Positions 33,167 through 41,901 are shown, counted from the first letter of the stretch. The stretch is 64,000 bases of DNA from Mycolicibacterium brisbanense (GCF_001570425.1 NZ_BCSX01000024.1:124001-188000), one strand, 5' to 3'. Translations and numbers: made by a program. The notes: generated from the sequence alone by a model not told the origin.

Positions 33167-34446
33167 ATGGTTCTGCTTACCGCACCGGGAGTGTCCGGGG
33201 CACCTGAATATTTCGGCGCGTCAGCACCTGCCGCCTTCTCCAGCAGCACAGCGCGTTCGCGTTCGTTGGCCGTCATGGCCGCGGCCCGCTCGAATTCGGT
33301 TGCGGCCTCGGCATCGCGGCCTAGCCGCGACAGCAGCTCCCCACGTACGCTCGGCAACAGGTACGAGTCGTCCAACCCGGTGATCCCGTCCACGATCGGC
33401 AGCGCGGCAGCGGGCCCGTCGCGCATCGCCACTGCCACCGCCCTGTTCAGTTCCACCACGGGCGACGGTGTGATCTGGAGCAGTGCGTCGTAGATCGACA
33501 CGATGCGGGCCCAGTCGGTGTCGGCGGCGGTGGGTGCGACGGCATGGCATTCGGCCAATGCGGCCTGCAATGCGTACGGACCCCAACCTCGTTGCCGGGC
33601 AGACTCTTTGGCGCGCTCCAGCCGGTCGATGCCGCGGTGGATCTGGGCGCGGTCCCAGCGGGTGCGGTCCTGATCCTCCAGAAGCACGGGGTTACCGTCG
33701 GCGTCGGTGCGGGCGGCGAACCGCGACGATTGGAATTCCATCAACGCCACCAGCCCCTGTACTTCGGGTTCGTCCGGGGCGAGCGCAGCCAGCACCCGGC
33801 CCAGTCGCAGTGCCTCACTGCACAATTCGTCCCGGATCCAGCGCTGACCCGATGACGCCGCGTAGCCCTCGTTGAACACCAGGTAGATCACGCCGAGCAC
33901 GGCGGCCAGCCGCGCACCGAACTCGGCACGGTCGGGCACTTCGAACGGCACGCCGGCAAGCGCCTTCTTGGCGCGGGTGATCCGCGCCGCCATGGTCGCC
34001 TTCGACGTCAGGAAGGCCTTGGCGATCTCCTCGGTGCTCAGACCGCCGATCACCCGCAGGGTCAGGGCGATCTGCGCTTCCCGCGACAACAGGGGATGGG
34101 CCGCGATGAAGATGAGCCGCAGCACGTCGTCGTCGATACGGTCGGGGTCCCACGCTTCGTCGACGTGGTCGGCGAGTTCACGGGCCAGCACCGCGTACTT
34201 GGTGTCCAGGTTCTCCTGGCGGCGGAAGTGGTCGATCGCCTTGCGCTTGGCCACCGTCGTGAGCCAGGCGCCGGGATTGCGTGGCACCCCGGTCTGCGGC
34301 CACTGTGTCAGCGCGTCGAGAAGCGCGTCGGCCGCCATGTCCTCGGCCAGGCCGACGTCGCCGACCGCACGCGTCAGCGTCGCGACGATCTTGGCGGCCT
34401 CCATGCGCCACACCGCGTCGACAGTGTCCCGCAGATCCTCAGCCAC
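33163..34446 (-). CDS. ECF sigma factor with C-terminal DUF6596 domain (ECF42-type)
   Basis: 427 aa. Sigma-70 region 2 at about 10-80 (MAADALLDALTQW, AWLTTVAKRKAIDHFRRQ), region 4 at about 115-165 (SREAQIALTLRVIGGLSTEEIAKAFLTSKATMAARITRAKKAL), then a long C-terminal extension: DUF6596 with YLVFNEGYAASSG and TPR-like helices to residue 427. This is the ECF42 layout, which has no anti-sigma factor and is usually paired with a YCII/DGPF gene. Such a gene is present 2.1 kb away (36580-37038), not adjacent. The stop overlaps the Eis-like start. Confidence 0.87.
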   Translation of the reverse strand: MAEDLRDTVDAVWRMEAAKIVATLTRAVGDVGLAEDMAADALLDALTQWPQTGVPRNPGAWLTTVAKRKAIDHFRRQENLDTKYAVLARELADHVDEAWDPDRIDDDVLRLIFIAAHPLLSREAQIALTLRVIGGLSTEEIAKAFLTSKATMAARITRAKKALAGVPFEVPDRAEFGARLAAVLGVIYLVFNEGYAASSGQRWIRDELCSEALRLGRVLAALAPDEPEVQGLVALMEFQSSRFAARTDADGNPVLLEDQDRTRWDRAQIHRGIDRLERAKESARQRGWGPYALQAALAECHAVAPTAADTDWARIVSIYDALLQITPSPVVELNRAVAVAMRDGPAAALPIVDGITGLDDSYLLPSVRGELLSRLGRDAEAATEFERAAAMTANERERAVLLEKAAGADAPKYSGAPDTPGAVSRTM

Positions 34447-34459
34447 CTCCCCATTGTGC

Positions 34460-34540
34460 CGAGCAGACGTGGAGGTGCCCCGACACGCCGCAAAACCGGG
34501 ACCTTTGCGTCTGCTCGCGCAGGGGACTCGCGTGAAAACT
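34460..34540. repeat. Palindromic intergenic element, copy 4
   Basis: Arms CGAGCAGACG (34460-34469) and CGTCTGCTCG (34508-34517) enclose CGACACGCCGCAAAACCGGG. The CGCGAGTCCCC unit on the minus strand (in GGGGACTCGCG, 34522-34532) is the same as in the copy after htpX. It lies directly behind the fadD8 stop. Confidence 0.7.
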
Positions 34541-36138
34541 CAGCCCACCGACCGTTCGGCACCTGCCCAGAACTGCGCCCGCACCGCCTTCTTGTCCGGC
34601 TTGCCCAGCGCCGTCACCGGCACGGAGTCCACCACGATCACCTGTTTGGGCGATTGCACGGAACCCTTGCGTTCCTTGACCGCGGCCTGGATCTCGGCGG
34701 TCATCGTCGCCACGGCTGTGTCGTCGGAAGCGGCATCGGGCCGCAGCACCACCACGGCCGTCACCGCTTCGCCCCACTTCTCGTCGGGAGTTCCGATCAC
34801 GCACACCTGGGCCACTGAAGGATGTTCGGCGACAACGTCTTCCACTTCGCGGGGGAATACGTTGAAGCCGCCGGTGACGATCATGTCCTTGGTCCGGTCG
34901 ACGATGTACCAGAAACCGTCCTCGTCTTCACGGGCCAGGTCGCCGGTGTGCATCCAGCCGTCCCTGAAGGTTTCGGCGGTCGCCTCCGGCAGCTTCCAGT
35001 ACCCGCCCGACAGCAGCGGCCCGGACACACAGATCTCGCCGACCTCGCCCTGGGGCACGCGATTGCCGTCGGCGTCCAGCAGCGCGGTCCGCGCGAACAG
35101 CGTGGGCCGCCCGCATGAGGTGAGCCGCTTCTCGTCGTGGTCCTTCTTCGACAGGTACGTGATGACCATCGGGGCCTCGGACTGTCCGTAGTACTGCGCG
35201 AAGATGGGGCCGAATCGCCGGATCGCCTCCTTCAAACGCACCGGGTTCATCGCCGACGCGCCGTAGTACACGGTCTGCAGCGACGACAGATCGCGGGTGT
35301 GCGAATCCGGGTGATCCATCAGTGCGTAGATCATCGACGGCACCAGCATGGTCGCGGTGATCTTCTGTTCCTCGATGACCCGCAGCACCTCGGCCGGGTC
35401 GAACTTCGTCAGCACGATCAGCTCACCGCCCTTGACGACGGTCGGCACGAAGAACGCGGCCCCGGCATGCGACAGCGGCGTGCACATCAGGAAGCGCGGG
35501 TTCTCGGGCCATTCCCACTCGGCGAGCTGGATGGTGGTCATGGTGCTGATGGACTGCACGGTGCCGATGACGCCCTTGGGCTTGCCGGTGGTGCCGCCGG
35601 TGTAGGTGAGCCCGCCGATGTGGTCGGGTGCCAGGTCGGCGGCGACCAGCGGCTGCGGGCTGTACTTGGCGGCCTCGGCGGCCAGGTCGACGGCCATGCC
35701 CTCCAGTTCGGCGGGCACCGGGCCGATGGTGAGCACCTGGCGCAGCGAAGGCACCTTGTCCAGCAGGCCGAGTGCGCGTTCGACGAAGGCCGGGGTCGGG
35801 TCGATGATCAGCGAGGTGACCTCGGCGTCGGCCAGCACGTAGGCGTGGTCGTCGAGGGACCCCAGTGGGTGCAGGGCGGTGCGCCGGTAGCCCTGTGTCT
35901 GGCCGGCGCCGATGATCATCAGCACCTCGGGGCGGTTCAGCGACAGCAGCCCGACGGCCGCGCCGGTGCCGGCACCGAGCGCCTCGAAGGCCTGGATGTA
36001 TTGGCTGATGCGGTCGGCGAGCTGGCCACCGGTCAAGGTGGTGTCGCCGAGGAACAGGACCGGCTTGTCCTTGTTGCGCTTGAGGGCGCCGACGGTGAGG
36101 TGGCCGGAGTGCAGGGGATGGCGCAGCAGGTCACTCAT
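34540..36138 (-). CDS. fadD8: Fatty-acid-CoA ligase FadD8
   Basis: 532 aa from ATG 36138. ANL-superfamily adenylate-forming enzyme: P-loop LTYTGGTTGKPKGVIGT, A5 QYYGQSEAPMVITYL, A7 GWMHTGDLAREDEDGFWYIVDRTKDMIVTGG, A10 PVTALGKPDKKAVRAQFW with the catalytic Lys. It activates a carboxylic acid to its CoA thioester; chain length is not clear. Position next to a SDR/amidohydrolase and upstream of menC matches Rv0551c. A KstR-like operator sits 11 bases upstream of the start, hinting at a sterol or lipid substrate. Confidence 0.9.
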   Translation of the reverse strand: MSDLLRHPLHSGHLTVGALKRNKDKPVLFLGDTTLTGGQLADRISQYIQAFEALGAGTGAAVGLLSLNRPEVLMIIGAGQTQGYRRTALHPLGSLDDHAYVLADAEVTSLIIDPTPAFVERALGLLDKVPSLRQVLTIGPVPAELEGMAVDLAAEAAKYSPQPLVAADLAPDHIGGLTYTGGTTGKPKGVIGTVQSISTMTTIQLAEWEWPENPRFLMCTPLSHAGAAFFVPTVVKGGELIVLTKFDPAEVLRVIEEQKITATMLVPSMIYALMDHPDSHTRDLSSLQTVYYGASAMNPVRLKEAIRRFGPIFAQYYGQSEAPMVITYLSKKDHDEKRLTSCGRPTLFARTALLDADGNRVPQGEVGEICVSGPLLSGGYWKLPEATAETFRDGWMHTGDLAREDEDGFWYIVDRTKDMIVTGGFNVFPREVEDVVAEHPSVAQVCVIGTPDEKWGEAVTAVVVLRPDAASDDTAVATMTAEIQAAVKERKGSVQSPKQVIVVDSVPVTALGKPDKKAVRAQFWAGAERSVG

Positions 36139-36148
36139 GCCGTCCAGA

Positions 36149-36164
36149 CTAGAACGTGTTCCAG
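36149..36164. promoter_or_regulatory. KstR-like operator upstream of fadD8
   Basis: CTAGAACGTGTTCCAG matches the TNNAACNNGTTNNA palindrome bound by KstR, the TetR-family repressor of mycobacterial cholesterol catabolism. It lies 11 bases before the fadD8 start codon. Confidence 0.5.
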
Positions 36165-36184
36165 AAATCTCCGAGAGGGATGGG

Positions 36185-36200
36185 CCAATCCGTCGATTGG
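36185..36200. promoter_or_regulatory. Palindrome CCAATC-N4-GATTGG
   Basis: Perfect 6-bp arms CCAATC / GATTGG around CGTC, midway between the divergent starts of fadD8 (36138) and the secreted-protein gene (36290). Possible operator; no regulator assigned. Confidence 0.35.
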
Positions 36201-36289
36201 GGTAGTGCACTACGCGCGTTTGTGCAGGTGGATCTTCGTAATGTGCCAGTTATCCGACATCGGTGACAGGCCATCGGAGGAGGTTTGTC

Positions 36290-36529
36290 ATGGCACACCC
36301 ATTCACGAATCCACTGCCCGGGCCACGCTCGACCGCGCTGCTGGTGGTCTTCGGTGCCCTCATGGCGGCCGCATTCGGCGTGGTCGGATCGGCCGAGCCC
36401 GCGCAGGCCGCCGCGCAGTGCAGATTCGACACGCACAGTCCGATGTTCCTGCCGACCGACGATGTGTACCAGCGCCCGTTGCCGCTGGTGCCACACGCGG
36501 CCGAACTGGGCGGACCGTGCCGGTTGTGA
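36290..36529 (+). CDS. Small secreted protein
   Basis: 79 aa from ATG 36290 behind GGAGGAGG. Signal peptide about residues 1-41 with a long n-region (PFTNPLPGPRS), a hydrophobic core and AQA cleavage site (SAEPAQAAAQ). The mature part is about 38 residues with two cysteines (QCRFDTHSP and GGPCRL) and a Pro-rich centre (LPTDDVYQRPLPLVP). Short exported mycobacterial proteins of this type are common and uncharacterised. A Pro-Leu-rich tail and the cysteine pair suggest a structured mini-protein. Confidence 0.7.
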   Translation: MAHPFTNPLPGPRSTALLVVFGALMAAAFGVVGSAEPAQAAAQCRFDTHSPMFLPTDDVYQRPLPLVPHAAELGGPCRL

Positions 36530-36579
36530 CGTCCGGTCCCCGGCGGTGATCTCGCCCGCCGGGGACCGTGGGACCGTCG

Positions 36580-37038
36580 TCAGCGGTTGGCGGCCTTACG
36601 CGCTTCGACGGCAAGCTTCTCGGCGAGCTCGGCCTTCCACTGGATTTCCTTCTGCACCCATTCGTTGTCCTGCGGGAATTCCTCGGTGTCATGGACTCGG
36701 CGCACCTCGAGCTTGACGCCCTTGCCCAGCGGGCACTTCACGGCCCACTGCCGCGCCTCTTCCTTCGAGGACACGTCGAGAATCCAGAAACCGTTGAACA
36801 GCTCCTTGGCCTCGGCGTACGGGCCGTCGGTCACCACCGGTGGGTCGGCGTTGAAGTCGACGACGAAGCCCTCTTCCGGTCCGGCCAGACCCTCGCCGGC
36901 CAGCAGCACGCCGGCTTTGATGAGCTCCTCGTTGTAGCGGCCCATCGCCGCGATGATCTCGTTGAAGTCGATGTTCAGCTCCGCCATCGCGGCCTCGGCC
37001 TCGGGGGTGGACCGCATGATCAGCATGTAGCGCGACAT
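36580..37038 (-). CDS. YCII/DGPF-domain protein
   Basis: 152 aa. Ferredoxin-like YCII fold with the conserved DGPY motif (VVTDGPYAEAKELFNGFWILDV), the N-terminal SRYMLIMRST strand and LLAGEGLAGPEEG. Families with this domain accompany ECF42 sigma factors and their gene usually lies next to the sigma gene, being a target of it. Here the sigma gene is separated by fadD8 and a secreted-protein gene. The minus-strand upstream region has a TGTCGA hexamer. Function unknown; small-molecule binding is proposed for the fold. Confidence 0.87.
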   Translation of the reverse strand: MSRYMLIMRSTPEAEAAMAELNIDFNEIIAAMGRYNEELIKAGVLLAGEGLAGPEEGFVVDFNADPPVVTDGPYAEAKELFNGFWILDVSSKEEARQWAVKCPLGKGVKLEVRRVHDTEEFPQDNEWVQKEIQWKAELAEKLAVEARKAANR

Positions 37039-37094
37039 TGTCGTGTCTCCTTCTGGAGTAGGGAAGGGGCTCGCTTATCGTGCCCTCGTTGACA

Positions 37095-37122
37095 CGTCGA
37101 ACGGCACCCCGCGGAATCGACA
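37095..37122 (-). promoter_or_regulatory. Candidate ECF42-type promoter of the YCII gene
   Basis: On the minus strand TGTCGA (37122 down to 37117), 16 bases, then TCGACG (37100 down to 37095), ending 56 bases before the YCII start. The ECF42 group is reported to recognise a TGTCGA -35 element with a CGA/TC-type -10. Confidence 0.4.
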
Positions 37123-37182
37123 CGGCGGGAGAAATTTCTTGAAAGATTTTCGACGACGGGGAGAGCACCGGAAGGAAGCCGT

Positions 37183-37638
37183 ATGACCGAACTGGTCCAG
37201 GCCATCGCGGCCCACCAATTTTCCGCACCTGCCGAGCGGGTGTTCGACGCGTGGCTGAACCCGGCCGACGTACGGGCGTGGTTGAGCCAGCCGATCGACG
37301 ACAACCCGGGCTTCGACGTCCGGCGGGTCGAGACCGACCCACGAGTCGGCGGCCGCTTCACGTTCTCGGATCAGCGGGAGCAGCAGGAGGCGGTGCACTG
37401 GGGCTACTACCGCGAGATCGACCGGCCGGCGACGTTGGAGTTCACCTGGTTCACCTCCGAGGACGAGGAGCGCGAGGACAGTTCCGTTGTGAGACTGACG
37501 CTTTCGCCGCTACCGCAAGGATGTGAGGCGACGATCGTGCACAGCATGGATGAGCGATACGCGCAGTGGGTCGAGCAGACCGCGCGGGGCTGGACGATGC
37601 TGATGCGCAAGATCGACCTCGCCGTTGGCGGCGAGTAG
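37183..37638 (+). CDS. SRPBCC (AHSA1-like) domain protein
   Basis: 151 aa. START/SRPBCC fold: HQFSAPAERVFDAWLNPADVRAWLSQP at the N-terminus, GGRFTFSD and HWGYYREIDRPATLEFTWF for the cavity strands, and the long C-terminal helix WVEQTARGWTMLMRKID. Such proteins bind hydrophobic ligands or act as Aha1-type regulators. It is divergent from the YCII gene, an arrangement common in ECF-YCII-SRPBCC clusters. The actual ligand is unknown. Confidence 0.85.
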   Translation: MTELVQAIAAHQFSAPAERVFDAWLNPADVRAWLSQPIDDNPGFDVRRVETDPRVGGRFTFSDQREQQEAVHWGYYREIDRPATLEFTWFTSEDEEREDSSVVRLTLSPLPQGCEATIVHSMDERYAQWVEQTARGWTMLMRKIDLAVGGE

Positions 37639-37675
37639 CCGCCCACCGGCGTTCTGACGGCTTAGCATCCACGCT

Positions 37676-39292
37676 ATGGCCAGCCCGACGCAGTCCGCCG
37701 ACCTCGTCATCTTCGGCAACATCGTCACCGTCGACCCCGATCGACCGACCGCCGAGGCGCTCGCCGTGCGCGATGGCAGGATCGTGGCGGTCGGCGGCCG
37801 TGCCGATGTGCAGGCCTGGGTCGGCGCCGAAACCGATGTCCGTGAGGTCGACGGCTGCGTGTTGCCAGGCTTCGTCGAAGCGCACGGGCATCCGTTGATG
37901 GAGGCGGTGGCGCTGTCGGATCGGATGGTCGACATCCGGCCGGTGACCCTGCGCAACGCCGACGACGTGGTGGCCGCCATCCACGCTGAGGTCGCCAAGC
38001 GCGGGGCCGACGGGGCCTACCTCAACGGTTGGGATCCGTTGCTGCAGAAGGGCTTACCCGAACCGAACCTGGCCTGGCTCGACAGCGTGGCCGACACCCC
38101 GCTGGTCATCATGCACAACTCCGGGCACAAGGCGTATTTCAACACCGCGGCGGCGCAGGCCGCGGGACTCACGCGGGACACCCCCGATCCCAAGGGCGCC
38201 AAGTACGGCCACGACGCCAACGGCGATCTCGACGGCACCGCAGAGGAATCCGCCGCGGTGTTCCCGTTGCTGGGCGGCGCCATCCATCCGCACGACTATC
38301 CCGCCATGCTGCTGGCCGAATGCGCGCGGCTCAACCGGGCCGGCCTGACGACCTGCTCGGAGATGGCGTTCGACCCGATGTTCCGGCCGCTGCTGGCCGG
38401 CATGCACGATCAGCTGACCGTGCGGCTGCGCACCTACGAGATGTCGACCGCCGAATTGCACACGGACGCCAGCCCGTTCGACGGGGACGATCTGGTGCGT
38501 CAGGTCGGGATCAAGATCTGGGTCGACGGATCACCGTGGATCGGCAACATCGACCTCACCTTCCCGTACCTCGACACCGACGCCACCCGGACCATCGGCG
38601 TGGTGCCCGGATCTTGCGGGCACGCCAACTACACAAAAGAGCAACTCGCCGAGATCGTCGGCACCTTCTACCCCAAGGGCTGGCAGATGTCCTGTCACGT
38701 GCACGGCGACAGAGGCGTGGACACCATCCTCGACGTCTACGAAGAGGCCCTGCGGGCCCACCCGCGTGACGACCACCGGCTGCGGCTGGAACACGTCGGC
38801 GCCATCACTCCCGCGCAGTTGCAGCGCGCCCACGATCTGGGCGTGACGGCCAGCATCTTCGTCGACCAGTTGCACTACTGGGGTGACGTGATCGTCGACG
38901 GGTTGTTCGGCCCCGAGCGCGGTGAGACGTGGATGCCGTGCGGTTCGGCCGTTGCCACCGGCATGCGGATCTCGCTGCACAACGATCCGCCGGTCACCCC
39001 GGAGGAACCGCTGCGCAACATCAGCGTCGCGGCCACCCGCACCGCTCCCAGCGGCCGCGTGCTCGGGCCCGAGGAGCGGCTGACCGTCGAGCAGGGGATC
39101 CGGGCGCAAACCATCGATGCGGCGTGGCAATTGTTCGCCGACAACGTGATCGGTTCGCTGGAGGTCGGCAAGTACGCCGACCTGGTGGTGGTGTCGGCGA
39201 ACCCGCTGACGGTACCGGCCGAAGCCGTCGCCGACCTGGAGGTACGCGCCACCTATCTGGCCGGTCGCCAGGTTTACCCGAAAGCCGGTTGA
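37676..39292 (+). CDS. Amidohydrolase family 3 protein (Rv0552-type)
   Basis: 538 aa metal-dependent hydrolase of the YtcJ-like subgroup. N-terminal small beta domain (ADLVIFGNIVTVDPDRPTAEALAVRDGRIVAVGG), then metal ligands in GFVEAHGHP (the first HxH-like site), HVHGDRG, RLEHVGAI, and Asp in LHNDPPVTPEEP; C-terminal IGSLEVGKYADLVVVSANPL. Members deformylate or hydrolyse N-acyl or cyclic amides. The gene stands two bases before a 26-bp palindrome and 29 bases before a FadD gene. Substrate unknown. Confidence 0.87.
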   Translation: MASPTQSADLVIFGNIVTVDPDRPTAEALAVRDGRIVAVGGRADVQAWVGAETDVREVDGCVLPGFVEAHGHPLMEAVALSDRMVDIRPVTLRNADDVVAAIHAEVAKRGADGAYLNGWDPLLQKGLPEPNLAWLDSVADTPLVIMHNSGHKAYFNTAAAQAAGLTRDTPDPKGAKYGHDANGDLDGTAEESAAVFPLLGGAIHPHDYPAMLLAECARLNRAGLTTCSEMAFDPMFRPLLAGMHDQLTVRLRTYEMSTAELHTDASPFDGDDLVRQVGIKIWVDGSPWIGNIDLTFPYLDTDATRTIGVVPGSCGHANYTKEQLAEIVGTFYPKGWQMSCHVHGDRGVDTILDVYEEALRAHPRDDHRLRLEHVGAITPAQLQRAHDLGVTASIFVDQLHYWGDVIVDGLFGPERGETWMPCGSAVATGMRISLHNDPPVTPEEPLRNISVAATRTAPSGRVLGPEERLTVEQGIRAQTIDAAWQLFADNVIGSLEVGKYADLVVVSANPLTVPAEAVADLEVRATYLAGRQVYPKAG

Positions 39293-39293
39293 C

Positions 39294-39319
39294 GGTGAGC
39301 GTGCCATGGCACGCTCACC
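39294..39319. promoter_or_regulatory. Perfect 26-bp palindrome before fadD
   Basis: GGTGAGCGTGCCA followed directly by its exact reverse complement, TGGCACGCTCACC, with no spacer. It lies just after the amidohydrolase stop codon and ends 2 bases before the FadD start codon, overlapping any ribosome site. Operator, attenuator hairpin or repeat-family relative are all possible. Confidence 0.6.
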
Positions 39320-39321
39320 TC

Positions 39322-40881
39322 ATGTCTGATTTGCCGACACCGAAGTTTCTCGACGAGCGGGTGGCGCACTGGGCGGCGACCAAACCCGATGAAGAGGCCA
39401 TCACCTATCTGAGCCGGACGTGGACGTGGTCGCAATGGTATGACCGCATCCGCCGGGCTGCCGGTGCGCTGAGCGCCAAGGGCATCAAGCGCGGCGACGT
39501 CGTCGCGTTCCTGGACAAGAACCATCCGGCGTGTGCCGAGGTGGTGCTCGCCGCGGCATCGCTGGGCGCGGCCACGGCCATCATCAACTTCCGGCTCGCG
39601 GCCGACGAAATGGACTATGTCCTCAACGATTCCGGGGCGAAGGTCTTGTTCGTGGGGGCCGAGCTGAAGCCGGGTGTCGAGGCCATCCGGGACAAGCTGC
39701 CGAATGTCGGCGAGATCATCGAGGTCAAACCTGAGGGCGACGACGAGTACGAGGCGATGCTGGCGGCGGCGACCCCGCAGGGCCGCGCCGCGGACGTCCA
39801 GAGCGACGACGTCTGCATCATCATGTACTCCTCGGGCACCACGGGCCGGCCGAAGGGCGTGGCGCTGACCCAGGCCAACGTCATCGCCCACACCATCAAC
39901 GCGTTCGACAGCTGGGTCGCCGAGCCGGACGACAAGAACCTCGTGGCGATGCCCCTGTTCCACGTCGGTGGGACGTCATACATGCAGTACGGCCTGCACA
40001 ACGGCATCCCGAGCTACATGACCCGCGACGTCGACGGCATGGCGCTGGCCGGCGGCATCCTGGCCGGCGCCAATCGGACTTTCCTGGTGCCCGCGGTGCT
40101 GGCCAAGGTGCTCGACACCGGTCCGGAAGCCGTGCAGTTGTTCGGCGGCTTGAAGACCTACGCGTACGGCGCGTCGCCCATGCCGCTGCCGCTGCTGCGC
40201 CAGGCGCTGCAGGCCTGGCCCGAGACCGAGTTCATCCAGGTGTACGGGCTCACCGAGGTGTGCGGTGTGGTCACCCGGCTGATGCCCGAGGATCACCGTT
40301 CGGGTGACGAGGAGCGCATGGTCAGTGCGGGCAAGCTCATCCCGCAGGCCGAGGTGCGGGTCGTCGACCCCGATACCCTAGAAGACGTCCCCGCCGGCTC
40401 GCAGGGTGAATTGTGGTTCCGCACACCGCAATTGATGAAGGGCTATCACAACAAGCCGGAGGCCACCGCTGAGGCCATCACGGCCGACGGCTGGTTCCGC
40501 ACCGGCGACATCGGCCGTATCGACGCCGACGGATATGTGTTCGTCGAGGACCGGCTCAAGGACATGATCATCTCCGGCGGCGAGAACATCTACTCGATCG
40601 AGGTCGAGCGGGTGCTGGCCGAGCACCCCGCTGTCACCGAGGTCGCGGTCTTCGGCGTGCCCGACGAGAAGTGGGGTGAGGCCGTCAAGGCCGTCGTCGC
40701 CGTCGAGGGCGAAGCCTCAGAGGCCGATCTGATCGCGTGGGCGCGCGAGCGGCTGGCCGCCTACAAGTGCCCCAAGACCGTCGACTTCATGGAGGCGCTG
40801 CCGCGCAACCCCACCGGCAAGATCATGAAGAAAGATCTGCGCAAGCCGCACTGGGAGGGGCACGACCGCGCCACCGTGTGA
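39322..40881 (+). CDS. Acyl-CoA ligase (FadD family)
   Basis: 519 aa from ATG 39322, chosen because the domain begins at once (PTPKFLDERVAHWAATKPDEEAI). ANL enzyme: P-loop IMYSSGTTGRPKGVALT, A5 QVYGLTEVCGVVTRL, A7 GWFRTGDIGRIDADGYVFVEDRLKDMIISGGENIYSIEVE and A10 NPTGKIMKKDLR. It activates a fatty or other carboxylic acid as an adenylate then CoA thioester. It stands between the amidohydrolase and menC with a strong palindrome in front. Substrate unknown. Confidence 0.88.
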   Translation: MSDLPTPKFLDERVAHWAATKPDEEAITYLSRTWTWSQWYDRIRRAAGALSAKGIKRGDVVAFLDKNHPACAEVVLAAASLGAATAIINFRLAADEMDYVLNDSGAKVLFVGAELKPGVEAIRDKLPNVGEIIEVKPEGDDEYEAMLAAATPQGRAADVQSDDVCIIMYSSGTTGRPKGVALTQANVIAHTINAFDSWVAEPDDKNLVAMPLFHVGGTSYMQYGLHNGIPSYMTRDVDGMALAGGILAGANRTFLVPAVLAKVLDTGPEAVQLFGGLKTYAYGASPMPLPLLRQALQAWPETEFIQVYGLTEVCGVVTRLMPEDHRSGDEERMVSAGKLIPQAEVRVVDPDTLEDVPAGSQGELWFRTPQLMKGYHNKPEATAEAITADGWFRTGDIGRIDADGYVFVEDRLKDMIISGGENIYSIEVERVLAEHPAVTEVAVFGVPDEKWGEAVKAVVAVEGEASEADLIAWARERLAAYKCPKTVDFMEALPRNPTGKIMKKDLRKPHWEGHDRATV

Positions 40882-40896
40882 GGCAGCATGTGAGGC

Positions 40897-41856
40897 GTGC
40901 CTTCACTCGATGATCTGCTGGAGCGGCTGCATGTGGTCTCCCTGCCCATGCGGGTCCGGTTCCGTGGCATCACGGTTCGCGAGCTTGCGCTGATCGACGG
41001 ACCGGCCGGCTGGGGTGAGTTCGGCGCGTTCGTCGAATACCAGCCGCCCGAGGCCGCGGCGTGGCTGGGCTCGGCGATCGAGGCCGCCTACCGGCCGGCC
41101 CCGCCGGTGCTGCGCGACCGGGTGCCGATCAACGCGACCGTCCCGGCAGTCGACGCCGCCCGGGTACCCGAGGTGCTCGACCGCTTCCCCGGCGCGCGGA
41201 CCGCCAAGGTCAAGGTGGCCGAGGCCGGCCAGTCCCTGGCCGACGACGTCGCGCGCGTCAACGCCGTACGCGAACGCGTACCGACCGTGCGGGTCGACGC
41301 CAACGCCGGCTGGACCGTGTCCGAGGCGGTCGACGCCGCAGCCGCTCTGAGCGCCGATGGTGACCTGGAGTACATCGAACAGCCCTGTGCCACAGTCGAA
41401 GAGCTGGCAGCGCTGCGCAGCATGATCGACGTGCCGATCGCCGCCGACGAGTCGATCCGCAAGGCGGAGGATCCGCTGCGGGTGGTACGGGCCGGGGCCG
41501 CTGACGTGGCGGTGCTCAAGGTGGCGCCGCTGGGCGGCGTATCGCGGATGCTGGAGATCGCCGCGCAGATCGACATCCCGATCGTGGTGTCCAGCGCGCT
41601 GGATTCCGCGGTCGGGATCAGCCGCGGGCTCCTGGCGGCCGCGGCGCTGCCGGAGTTGCAGCACGCCTGCGGGCTGGGCACCGGCGGGCTGTTCGTCGAG
41701 GACGTGGTCGCACCCGCGGTTCCCACCGACGGGTTTCTGCCGGTCGGCCCCGTCGTGCCGGAGCCGGATCGGCTCGCCGCGCTCGCTGCGGCGCCGGACC
41801 GGCAGCAATGGTGGATCGACCGCGTGCGGGCCTGCTATCCGCTGCTATTCGAGTAG
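40897..41856 (+). CDS. menC: o-succinylbenzoate synthase MenC
   Basis: 319 aa from GTG 40897. Enolase-superfamily dehydratase that makes o-succinylbenzoate from SHCHC. Capping domain at the N-terminus (LPMRVRFRGITVRELALIDG), then the barrel with catalytic Lys in TAKVKVAEAG (KxK), metal ligands VRVDANAGW (Asp), EYIEQPCA (Glu) and IAADESIRK (Asp), and the second Lys in VAVLKVAPLGG. It is 15 bases after the FadD gene and upstream of the tandem F420 reductases, as Rv0553 is upstream of bpoC and menD. Confidence 0.93.
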   Translation: MPSLDDLLERLHVVSLPMRVRFRGITVRELALIDGPAGWGEFGAFVEYQPPEAAAWLGSAIEAAYRPAPPVLRDRVPINATVPAVDAARVPEVLDRFPGARTAKVKVAEAGQSLADDVARVNAVRERVPTVRVDANAGWTVSEAVDAAAALSADGDLEYIEQPCATVEELAALRSMIDVPIAADESIRKAEDPLRVVRAGAADVAVLKVAPLGGVSRMLEIAAQIDIPIVVSSALDSAVGISRGLLAAAALPELQHACGLGTGGLFVEDVVAPAVPTDGFLPVGPVVPEPDRLAALAAAPDRQQWWIDRVRACYPLLFE

Positions 41857-41901
41857 ACGCTTACTCTAGGGAACCCGGCCAGGTCGTTCGACACTCGTGC
41901 A

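Noticed and set aside
35137..36549. A 470-residue plus-strand frame over fadD8
   Set aside because: Antisense to all ANL motifs of fadD8; its end merely shares bases with the small secreted-protein gene, which has its own strong ribosome site.
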